Origin: Planctomycetota bacterium
Lineage (GTDB): Bacteria; Planctomycetota; Planctomycetia; Pirellulales; UBA7805
Direction: 5' to 3'
DNA: 5,613 nt
NCBI GenBank assembly: GCA_030605285.1
Contig: JAUWIQ010000154.1
Location: 1 to 5,613, forward strand
Program-made: the position numbers and the translations under genes
Notes under the pieces: generated by a model
The model's input: the letters and a program-made list of their open reading frames with translations, nothing else
The model's database searches: none
Told to the model about the DNA's origin: nothing
Shown: piece by piece, positions 1-5,266 of the stretch
How positions within the stretch are numbered: position 1 is the stretch's first letter
Layout of the letters: each line of letters begins with the position of its first letter

Positions 1-353
1 AGAAGACCAAGCAGGAACAGCACAGGCAACAGGCATATTGCCACCGAGAAAGCGATTGCCAGGCGGGGAATGGCACCCTTTGCCAGCCGCAGCACAAACG
101 GCAAGATGGCCAAACCGATCAAGCCGGCCAAGAGGGTCCCCAGTGCCAGAATCACCGCCAAGGCTCCCAGGTGCGGAGTGGGGGCCGAGGCAATCTTAAT
201 CACAATCACCAGCAGACCGACGGACAACTCGCCCAGGAATGCCGTCAGAGTACACATCACCCAGGCAACCACGGCTGCCCGGACTCCAGGCGATGGGGGA
301 GCTTGATTGCCATCTACCCATCTGCGCTTTGCTCTCTTACGTTGTTTCGACAT
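1..353 (-). CDS. Hypothetical multi-pass membrane protein, C-terminus cut by the window edge
   Basis: An open frame runs from an ATG at 353 to the left edge without a stop, giving 117 residues. The N-terminus (MSKQRKRAKRR) is strongly basic and should lie in the cytoplasm. Three hydrophobic stretches follow, at about residues 25-53, 62-88 and 97-117, the last cut by the edge. The hydrophobic periodicity and the positively charged start make a real inner-membrane protein likely. I recognise no family motif, and the missing C-terminus may hold the diagnostic part. The ATG has no convincing Shine-Dalgarno: the bases before it read GGCCAGGGC. The gene lies 57 nt beyond the strong terminator of the cysteine-rich gene, so it probably has its own promoter, which I could not identify. 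The start is chosen as the first ATG that gives a basic, soluble N-terminus. Function unknown. Confidence 0.72.
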   Translation of the reverse strand, partial: MSKQRKRAKRRWVDGNQAPPSPGVRAAVVAWVMCTLTAFLGELSVGLLVIVIKIASAPTPHLGALAVILALGTLLAGLIGLAILPFVLRLAKGAIPRLAIAFSVAICLLPVLFLLGL

Positions 354-409
354 GCCCTGGCCAAGCGGAAATTGCACCCGACTCCGTTCTCTACAGGATC
401 ACCTGGAAC

Positions 410-458
410 AAAAAAAGGGTGCGAGAGAAACCAGATTCTCTCGCACCCTGAATTTTTT
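410..458 (-). terminator. Intrinsic terminator of the cysteine-rich gene, possibly bidirectional
   Basis: A perfect 13-bp stem pairs 417-429 with 436-448 around the 6-nt loop ACCAGA (430-435). On the minus strand the stem is followed directly by seven T residues (complement of A410-A416), the classic intrinsic terminator. It begins 25 nt after the stop codon of the cysteine-rich gene. On the plus strand the same stem is followed four bases later by six T residues (453-458), so it could also stop plus-strand transcripts. Confidence 0.9.
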
Positions 459-473
459 GCAATGACTAATCGC

Positions 474-995
474 TCAGCAGCGGTAACTGATAACGACAAT
501 ATCGCCACACTTCTTGATCACAACCTTGACCTTGTAACCACAGCACCACTTGTAAACAACGACTCCCTTGCAACAAATGCCACAGCGACCTTTGACACAA
601 GGGTCCCCTTTACAACACGCGGGCAGGCAGATGGGAATGTCGTAGCAGGTTTTGCAGCAACAGGGGTCACCGACTTTGAGTGTGGTCTTGGTGGGGGGAT
701 CGCAGCCACAGCAGACCTTGCGACAACGACCACGTTGACGATAGATAATGCAAGGCTTGTCGCAGCACTCCGCGGCAGCAGTCTTTTCGTCCGCTGCGTC
801 CGCCGCGACTGTGTCTGCCGCGACTGTGTCTGCCGCGACTGTGTCCGCCGCGACTGTGTCTGCCGCGACTGTGAGTACACTTACCTCGGCGGGATTGGCG
901 AGATCGGCTTGGCCGTCAGCCGACCAGGCGGCAGGAACCACAACCAGTCCCAAAACAAACAACACCATCGGCAACAAGATCCATTTCGTGTTCAT
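474..995 (-). CDS. Secreted cysteine-rich protein with VAADT tandem repeats
   Basis: This gene encodes 173 residues. Residues 1-26 form a clear signal peptide: Lys4, a hydrophobic core LLPMVLFVLGLVVV, then AAWSA with probable cleavage near Ala26. Next comes a short acidic linker with four exact VAADT units (43-62) and a partial fifth (63-66). The C-terminal half holds all 22 cysteines (77, 78, 82, 91, 95, 96, 98, 112-114, 117, 123, 127, 128, 133, 138, 141, 142, 151, 152, 163, 173), many as CC or CCC pairs in motifs such as CCKGDPC and GDPCCCKTC. Lysine and arginine are also abundant there. The pattern suggests an exported, disulfide-cross-linked or metal-binding protein of the cell surface, but I cannot name a family. 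The ATG at 995 is supported by GAGGAGAG (1006-1013) ten bases upstream. It is a single-gene unit ended by the terminator at 410-448. Confidence 0.85.
   Translation of the reverse strand: MNTKWILLPMVLFVLGLVVVPAAWSADGQADLANPAEVSVLTVAADTVAADTVAADTVAADTVAADAADEKTAAAECCDKPCIIYRQRGRCRKVCCGCDPPTKTTLKVGDPCCCKTCYDIPICLPACCKGDPCVKGRCGICCKGVVVYKWCCGYKVKVVIKKCGDIVVISYRC
796..870 (-). repeat. 15-bp in-frame tandem repeat, five units
   Basis: Units at 811-825, 826-840, 841-855 and 856-870 read GTGTCTGCCGCGACT on the plus strand; the third has one C for T change. A fifth unit (796-810) differs at two positions. The unit is a multiple of three and encodes VAADT in the cysteine-rich protein, so gains or losses of units keep the frame. 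Near-identity at DNA level suggests recent slippage or unequal exchange. Confidence 0.93.
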
Positions 996-1020
996 AACAG
1001 ATACGCTCTCCTCAAATTAG

Positions 1021-1324
1021 TTACAGAAGCACCACCATGCGCTTCCAAAATGCTCGGGGGCTTACGATGGGGCTCCCCATGGTTACTCCAGCATTGTACT
1101 CCATCAAAAACCCCCTGTTGACCCCACCCGCAATCTCGACCCCAAATTCACAGTTTGACATATAAGCAGTTACTAAAGGGTCCCGGCATGTCCGGTTGGC
1201 GTGAACCCGATCACCCTGCCAAGCGAGCCATGGGGAGGCCGTCTCATGACCTATCTAGATCCCTGAATCTAAGAGCCTCGCATCCAAAAGTCCGCGCGAC
1301 TCCGAGCCGGGAGGCGATCGGTTG
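1021..1324. other. Intergenic region between carA and the cysteine-rich gene
   Basis: No credible gene is present; the open frames that cross here are short and antisense to neighbours. Besides the candidate promoter, the stretch holds several inverted repeats. TTGGCGTGA (1196-1204) pairs with TCAC (1211-1214) and GCCAA (1218-1222) with a 3-nt bulge, 103 to 129 bases past the carA stop. TAGAT (1256-1260) pairs with ATCTA (1267-1271). AATGCT (1049-1054) pairs with AGCATT (1090-1095) and encloses the palindromic ATGGGG/CCCCAT (1067-1072/1075-1080). None has a minus-strand T tract, so I cannot name a carA terminator. Confidence 0.5.
1093..1121 (-). promoter_or_regulatory. Candidate sigma-70-like promoter of the cysteine-rich gene
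   Basis: On the minus strand, TCAACA (1116-1121, four of six matches to TTGACA) lies 17 bases before TACAAT (1093-1098, five of six matches to TATAAT). It is placed about 100 bases before the ATG at 995. Good spacing and a good -10 favour it, but such matches also occur by chance and no start site is known. Confidence 0.35.
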
Positions 1325-2494
1325 CTATGCCTGGACGATCGACTTGCCCAGCAACTCGCCGAAAAGGTCGAACAGATAGTCGCTGTCGTGTGGCCCGGCG
1401 GAGGCCTCCGGATGGTACTGCACGCTGAAGGCCGGGAATTGCCGGTGTCGGATTCCTTCGATCGTACCGTCATTCAGGTTGCGGTGTGTCACCTCGAGAT
1501 CCTCAGGCAAGCTCTCTTCGGAAACTGAAAAACCATGATTTTGTGCGGTAATCTCCACACTGCCCTGCTCGAGATTCTGCACGGGTTGGTTGCTCCCGCG
1601 ATGGCCGAATTTCATCTTGAAGGTCTCCGCCCCACATGCGAGTGACAACAATTGATGACCAAGACAGATCCCAAAAATTGGTTTTTCCCCTAATAAATCA
1701 CGAATTGTTTGCACTGCAGCGGTCAGCGGTTGCGGGTCACCCGGTCCATTGGAGAGAAAAATTCCAGCTGGATTTAGCTCCATGATCTCTGCGGCCGAAA
1801 CCGACCCGGGGACAATCGTGACGCGAAAACCACGGCTGACTAGATGCCGTGGGATGTTCCACTTCATGCCATAATCGATCGCCACCACATGCAGTCGCGC
1901 GTTTTCGTCAGTAGCTGTTCTCCGCGGAGAATCCTCGGATTCCAGCCGCGACCAACGACTGAGCGAATCGCTCCAGGAAACGGTCTCCTCCGGCATGACT
2001 TCGCGCGTCAAATCACGCCCTACCAGCCCGGGACTTGCCTTGGCCTTGGCAACCAGGCTTTCGTTGTCCAGATCCGTTGTGGAGAGGACCCCTTTCATGG
2101 CACCCTCACAACGGATGTGCCGTACCAGGGCCCGGGTGTCCACCCCTTCGATGGCCACAACACCCCATTGCCTGAGGTAGACCGCCAGATCTTCTGTGGA
2201 GCGGAAATTACTGCGTCTGCGGCTGTTTTCCCGGACTACAAAACCCGCCAGCTGAGGCTGACGACCTTCTTGGTCCTCTTCGTTCACTCCGTAATTTCCA
2301 ATCAATGGATAGGTCATCGTGACGATCTGCCCACGATAACTGGGATCCGTAAGAATTTCCTGATAACCGGTCATTGAGGTGTTGAAACAGACCTCGCCAT
2401 CCACTTCGCCTTCGACACCGAACGAGAATCCCGTATAGACGGTGCCGTCCTCGAGCGCGAGTTTCGCAGGTTGCTTTTCTACCACGCTCACCAT
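1325..2494 (-). CDS. carA: Carbamoyl-phosphate synthase small (glutaminase) subunit
   Basis: CarA hydrolyses glutamine and passes the ammonia through a tunnel to CarB, which makes carbamoyl phosphate for arginine and pyrimidine synthesis in the cytoplasm. The 389-residue length is normal for the family. The N-terminal CPSase domain is evident from LALEDGTVYTGFSFG (about 12-26) and FNTSMTGYQEILTDPSY (37-53). The C-terminal class I glutamine amidotransferase domain (about 201-385) has NGPGDP (249-254), the nucleophile elbow FGICLGHQ (274-281) with Cys277, and YHPE with His361 and Glu363, so the catalytic triad is complete. The middle linker (about 170-200) is rich in serine, aspartate and arginine. 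No carB lies in the window, and flanking genes are unrelated. The ATG at 2494 touches its ribosome binding site, so translation may really start at the GTG codon at 2485 (see separate entry). TAG stop at 1325-1327. Confidence 0.98.
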   Translation of the reverse strand: MVSVVEKQPAKLALEDGTVYTGFSFGVEGEVDGEVCFNTSMTGYQEILTDPSYRGQIVTMTYPLIGNYGVNEEDQEGRQPQLAGFVVRENSRRRSNFRSTEDLAVYLRQWGVVAIEGVDTRALVRHIRCEGAMKGVLSTTDLDNESLVAKAKASPGLVGRDLTREVMPEETVSWSDSLSRWSRLESEDSPRRTATDENARLHVVAIDYGMKWNIPRHLVSRGFRVTIVPGSVSAAEIMELNPAGIFLSNGPGDPQPLTAAVQTIRDLLGEKPIFGICLGHQLLSLACGAETFKMKFGHRGSNQPVQNLEQGSVEITAQNHGFSVSEESLPEDLEVTHRNLNDGTIEGIRHRQFPAFSVQYHPEASAGPHDSDYLFDLFGELLGKSIVQA

Positions 2495-2500
2495 CTCCTC
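2483..2500 (-). promoter_or_regulatory. carA ribosome binding site that questions the annotated start
   Basis: GAGGAG (complement of 2495-2500) lies directly against the ATG at 2494, with no spacer, which is too close for normal initiation. The next codons include GTG at 2491 (spacer 3 nt) and GTG at 2485 (spacer 9 nt). The latter has near-ideal spacing and would give a protein beginning VEKQPAKLALEDG, three residues shorter. A weaker AGAG further upstream could instead serve the ATG. Confidence 0.55.
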
Positions 2501-2507
2501 ATTCTCT

Positions 2508-2520
2508 TATTTGCTAAATA
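2508..2520. other. AT-rich inverted repeat just upstream of carA
   Basis: TATTT (2508-2512) and AAATA (2516-2520) form a 5-bp inverted repeat around GCT, 14 to 26 bases before the carA ATG. It sits between carA and the divergent plus-strand RNA candidate. It could be part of a -10 region on either strand or a small operator, but I see no matching -35 at proper spacing. Base composition alone could also explain it. Confidence 0.25.
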
Positions 2521-2554
2521 CCGTGGCGAATCACTCTCAGGGGCATGTTAAATG

Positions 2555-2758
2555 GTATGGCTTATGCCGTCGATGACCTCCGCGGGGCTCCCATTTCATC
2601 GTCTCGGCAGGCCAGATCCCGAGCCGGGTAAAGTTGGAGCATCGTTCGCTCCGATACCAACCCTACGGCTGTGGGTCTCCGGACCTCCAAACCATTTGGA
2701 TCTCCGGACAGCCTATTTTGAGAGCTCCTGTCCCGGCGAACAGGAGCTCTCTTTTTTT
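2555..2758 (+). ncRNA. Candidate structured small RNA, about 200 nt, divergent from carA
   Basis: Four consecutive stem-loops are visible on the plus strand. The first pairs GGC (2559-2561), TGCCG (2565-2569) and CGATGA (2571-2576) with TCATCG (2596-2601), CGGCA (2605-2609) and GCC (2611-2613). The second pairs 2615-2619 with 2673-2677, 2622-2626 with 2666-2670, GG 2627-2628 with 2662-2663, and GTTGG 2633-2637 with 2657-2661; it includes a T-G pair (2617-2675) that would be an unpaired A-C on the other strand. The third pairs TCCGGA (2678-2683) with 2703-2708 and TCCAAA (2686-2691) with TTTGGA (2695-2700) around a 3-nt loop. The fourth is the terminator at 2720-2758. Strand is set by the T tract and the wobble pair. 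The 5' end is a guess and no promoter is clear. I see no signature of SRP RNA, tmRNA or RNase P RNA, and the linear row of hairpins does not resemble 6S RNA. It could instead be carA leader structure read on the minus strand. Confidence 0.5.
2720..2758 (+). terminator. Intrinsic terminator on the plus strand
   Basis: A perfect 12-bp stem pairs 2720-2731 with 2740-2751 around the 8-nt loop CCCGGCGA, followed at once by seven T residues (2752-2758). On the minus strand the stem is followed by AAAATA, so it works only for plus-strand transcripts. No plus-strand protein gene precedes it, which supports the small RNA candidate. Confidence 0.88.
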
Positions 2759-2897
2759 ATCCCCGCCCGTCTCTCTCGTGGCGGCCCCAGTACCCGTAAG
2801 TGCAGTATAGGCTGCCCCCATTCTGCTTTCCTAGTACCCGCCCCTGGGTAAGTCCGGCAGCGCTGCCCGCGCCTCGCTACAAACGCCCCAGCCCGGA
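2759..2897. other. Intergenic region downstream of the NTPase gene
   Basis: No gene is seen. TACCC (2835-2839) and GGGTA (2846-2850) can form a hairpin, and GGCAGCGCTGCC (2856-2867) is a perfect 12-bp palindrome. AGTACCCG occurs at 2789-2796 and again at 2833-2840, with GTAAGT close after each copy, as if a short element was duplicated and then interrupted. None of these has a T tract for the minus strand, so the NTPase transcript has no obvious intrinsic end. Confidence 0.45.
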
Positions 2898-4388
2898 TTA
2901 ACCCGCACGCAAGCCGCGATCCACCTGATCCTGGTCGCGGAGGTAAACCGCCAGAACCGATTCGAACAACTCACTACTGATCTTCCAGGACGGGCTTTCG
3001 TCGGTATGCGCATTGCCATGTTCAATCAGCAAACGATACATGAACTTGAAAAGATGGCGGGGTACTCGCAGGCTGCGAAAGGCTCCAATCAGGCGTTGCT
3101 CGCTGAGAGTACTATCAAACCAATCCCGTAGGGTTGCTTCGCTTCCCTCCTTGGCACAGGCCCGGATGCGGGCGACCGCCACATCGTACAAAGCCTCTCC
3201 GGTCCATTCGAGCGCGGGGATCATATTCTGCTTATCTAAGCGGGCACGCTGAAAAAACTCCCGATCTTCTCGCTCCAGGAAATGCTCTACCTCGATGGGA
3301 AGCAACAGTTTGAAACCAAGCCCCGGATGCTTGAGCAGCTTGTTATCCAGCAGCGGCCAAAGAAATGCTTTCATGAATTCGGCTCGACCGTTGATCAGGT
3401 GGGGTTCATCGACCCGGTCTACGAGTACCAAAACTCCTGGAAAACCAAGGCTCTGCAAAATTACCTGCAGTTTACAGAACAGTTCAAAGCGATCGTCGGT
3501 GCGATCCTTATTAGGCAGCGGCTGACCACTGAGTTCCGCTCCGGAAAATTTCAGCAACACTTTGCACAATGGCCAAGTTTGCCGATTGCCTGTTCGCAGA
3601 TGTCTGGCGACCTGGCGCGCCCGCCAAAACCATTTCCAGATGCGTGCCAAACGTGGCAACAGACTGAGAACGATGATCGCATAAGGCCATGGTGTTCTGA
3701 GGGTATCCCACCAGCCTTGCCAGAAAATCATTCCAAACACCAAGCATGTCACCACGATACCGAGGGCGATATCCCAGAGGGTGGAAAAGGTGCGAAATCG
3801 CAATTTACGGCGCAATCGATGCCAGCGACCTTTGAATGTCTCCGCAGTCGATTGATCATAACAAGCGGCCAACAACAACATGTCCCGCGCTTGACTTCGA
3901 TCCAGAGAACGAACCGAATTCGGCTCCAGCAGCGAGGCCACTCCCGTCGGCTGGGGTACCTCCAAAATTCGGTCCACGAGACTGGTAACACCCAGGGAGA
4001 GACTCGCGTCGATATGAGTCCAGAGCTTCCATTCGGCCAGCATCCGCTCCGGCTTGCGCTTTCGGGTCGGAAGGGTTTCCCGAAAACGATCCAAAAAGGG
4101 ATTGAAGTCTACGTAGTTAATTACAAAAACCCGCTGACCGGCGTGTTCCCGATTAAATTGATTGATGTGTTCTAAAATTTGTAATCGGATCGCAGTCTTT
4201 CCCGATCCTTTTTCACCGAAAACCAGCGAGGTGGATGGTTCCAGAGGATTTCCGTAGATTTTGTCCCAGGCGGGATGAAAAATCTCGGTCAGGCAGTATT
4301 CTTTAAAAACCCGATCCGTCTGTGCGTCTTCTTCCACAAACGGATTGGATACAAGGGCGTGGTGATCTAAGAATTGCTGGATATTCAT
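2898..4388 (-). CDS. KAP-like P-loop NTPase with a membrane hairpin between Walker A and B
   Basis: With the ATG at 4388 the protein has 496 residues. Walker A is GEKGSGKT (58-65, Lys64 and Thr65); a hydrophobic strand ending in a Walker B-like LVLVDRVDE (320-328, Asp324, Asp327, Glu328) follows much later. Between them lie two hydrophobic segments, about 205-223 and 234-246, flanked by basic clusters (KGRWHRLRRKLRFR and RLARIWKWFWRARQ). A membrane hairpin inserted in the P-loop domain is the hallmark of KAP NTPases, though the Walker B is not the classical DDLDR form. The C-terminal part (about 390-460) is helical and includes RVPRHLFKFMYRLL. The frame stays open to an ATG at 4649, but that version would lie inside the upstream gene, has an arginine-rich extra 87 residues and is less plausible. 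No good Shine-Dalgarno precedes 4388. It follows the zinc-ribbon/GYF_2 gene by 25 nt, so they are probably cotranscribed. Substrate and process unknown. Confidence 0.82.
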   Translation of the reverse strand: MNIQQFLDHHALVSNPFVEEDAQTDRVFKEYCLTEIFHPAWDKIYGNPLEPSTSLVFGEKGSGKTAIRLQILEHINQFNREHAGQRVFVINYVDFNPFLDRFRETLPTRKRKPERMLAEWKLWTHIDASLSLGVTSLVDRILEVPQPTGVASLLEPNSVRSLDRSQARDMLLLAACYDQSTAETFKGRWHRLRRKLRFRTFSTLWDIALGIVVTCLVFGMIFWQGWWDTLRTPWPYAIIVLSLLPRLARIWKWFWRARQVARHLRTGNRQTWPLCKVLLKFSGAELSGQPLPNKDRTDDRFELFCKLQVILQSLGFPGVLVLVDRVDEPHLINGRAEFMKAFLWPLLDNKLLKHPGLGFKLLLPIEVEHFLEREDREFFQRARLDKQNMIPALEWTGEALYDVAVARIRACAKEGSEATLRDWFDSTLSEQRLIGAFRSLRVPRHLFKFMYRLLIEHGNAHTDESPSWKISSELFESVLAVYLRDQDQVDRGLRAG

Positions 4389-4413
4389 GACACACTTGTT
4401 CGTGCGGATCCGC

Positions 4414-4947
4414 CTAATTGGGATCGTGCGATGTGAAAAGTTCCCTAAAGTTGTCCTCTGCCCGTTGCCAATCGGGATGATCCTCGCGACGGATAAGCGT
4501 CTCCGCAACAACACGGCCCTCACCAATCCACTGGCGGATAATTTCCTGCGTCGCCGGACCGTATTGCTGTCCGTTCTTGGACAAAACCCACCATTGCTCC
4601 CGGGCTCCTTCGCCGGTGGGATTGGCCATCCCCGGCAAACTCTCAGCACTTGGCGACTGCAGGGAAACTGTACTCGTTGGATTTTCGGCGATTGGCCGAA
4701 CAGGGAGATCCCTCAGTTCGGGATAGCCCACTCCCCAGGCAACGGGGGCTCCCGCATGGGGCTCAGCAACCGGCTGTGCCAGCGGGATGACCTCTTCTTC
4801 TGCGGCAGCCTGTTTGCTGCTGGACCGCGTGGAAGTGAGCGGTATCTCGACCCGGGCCTTGCAATGAGGACAAAATCCCGTCTTGCCTGCCAGGAAAGAT
4901 TTGACGTTCAGCTTGTGCCCCTGAGGGCAAAGAAAGCGAATTCCCAT
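4414..4947 (-). CDS. Zinc-ribbon and GYF_2 (DUF4339) domain protein
   Basis: The 177-residue protein has three parts. Residues 1-32 are a small zinc ribbon: CPQGH (Cys7, His11) and CPHC (Cys26, Cys29) with GKTG between, a form common at the N-terminus of planctomycete proteins. Residues 36-115 are a low-complexity linker rich in Ala, Pro, Ser and Glu. Residues 118-168 form a GYF_2-type domain: QWWVLSKNGQQYGPAT, then IIRQWIGEGRV, and a final DWQRAEDNF, matching the family pattern of W-x-V, a G-x-x-x-GP core and a closing W. GYF domains bind proline-rich or other peptides, so an adaptor role is likely. There is no signal peptide or membrane segment; it should be cytoplasmic. The ATG at 4947 is chosen because the zinc ribbon starts right there. 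No Shine-Dalgarno is seen. The NTPase gene starts 25 nt downstream. Confidence 0.88.
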   Translation of the reverse strand: MGIRFLCPQGHKLNVKSFLAGKTGFCPHCKARVEIPLTSTRSSSKQAAAEEEVIPLAQPVAEPHAGAPVAWGVGYPELRDLPVRPIAENPTSTVSLQSPSAESLPGMANPTGEGAREQWWVLSKNGQQYGPATQEIIRQWIGEGRVVAETLIRREDHPDWQRAEDNFRELFTSHDPN

Positions 4948-5266
4948 AACCGGTTTTATTCAATATTGCGACGATATTCGCGCAGCGACGGTATCGTCCT
5001 CGTTGAATATTTCTTAGCGGCCTTTTCTCAACAAACCACTGTGTCGAACCAAAAAATGAGGTGAAGATCGGCTGCTGGCAACAATAAGTGCACGCTCATT
5101 TCACCCACTTTTAATATACTAGTGGGATTTGCAGGTGGAAAGAGACCCACCAATCCGCTACGCCGCGTACCCCTGGCCAAGGACCTCTCTGCGAGCTCGT
5201 GAAAACCGGTTCAATCCCCTCTCAGCCCCCTCGCAGCAACCTGCCGAGCAGGCTGCTCTTGCATCA
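4948..5266. other. Intergenic region between the cytochrome and zinc-ribbon/GYF_2 genes
   Basis: No gene is seen; the open frames crossing it are shadows. Several inverted repeats occur: AATGAGGTG (5055-5063) with CAC and CTCATT (5091-5100, one bulged base), CCCACT (5104-5109) with AGTGGG (5121-5126), and GGTGG (5134-5138) with CCACC (5147-5151). AATAT/ATATT half-sites sit around 4962-4978. The promoter of the zinc-ribbon/GYF_2 operon should lie here on the minus strand, but no hexamer pair is convincing; TTGAGA followed after 16 bases by TATTCA is only a weak match. Confidence 0.45.
5235..5257 (-). other. Stem-loop just after the cytochrome stop codon
   Basis: AGCA-A-CCTGC (5235-5244) pairs with GCAGG-C-TGCT (5248-5257) around the loop CGA, giving 9 pairs and one A-C mismatch. 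It starts nine bases past the stop codon, where a terminator is expected. The minus strand continues with CGAGGGGGCTG and no T tract, so it may be a transcript-stabilising hairpin or a non-canonical terminator. Confidence 0.4.

Noticed and set aside
171..1121. Long plus-strand open frame of 316 codons with RDCVC repeats
   Set aside because: It is antisense to the signal-peptide cysteine-rich gene, the terminator and the membrane gene. Its repeats are just the VAADT DNA repeat read on the other strand, and it would cross the terminator hairpin.
1155..1160. Plus-strand TTGACA as a promoter -35
   Set aside because: No -10-like hexamer lies 16-18 bases downstream on the plus strand, and no plus-strand gene follows.
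1844..2377. Plus-strand open frame of 177 codons inside carA
   Set aside because: It is a shadow of carA, whose catalytic motifs and length are certain.
2552..2851. Plus-strand open frame of 99 codons upstream of carA
   Set aside because: It runs straight through the strong terminator at 2720-2758 and through the stem-loops, has no ribosome binding site, and its product has no recognisable features.
3282..4175. Plus-strand open frame of 297 codons inside the NTPase gene
   Set aside because: Its translation shows no domain or plausible composition, while the minus-strand frame has Walker motifs and membrane segments.
4389..4649. N-terminal extension of the NTPase to the ATG at 4649
   Set aside because: It would overlap most of the zinc-ribbon/GYF_2 gene, and the extra residues are arginine-rich without structure, as expected of an out-of-frame reading.
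5205..5222. T-arm-like sequence GGTTCAATCC, suggesting a tRNA or tRNA remnant
   Set aside because: The flanking bases do not form the T stem beyond two pairs, and no acceptor, D or anticodon arm can be drawn around it on either strand.
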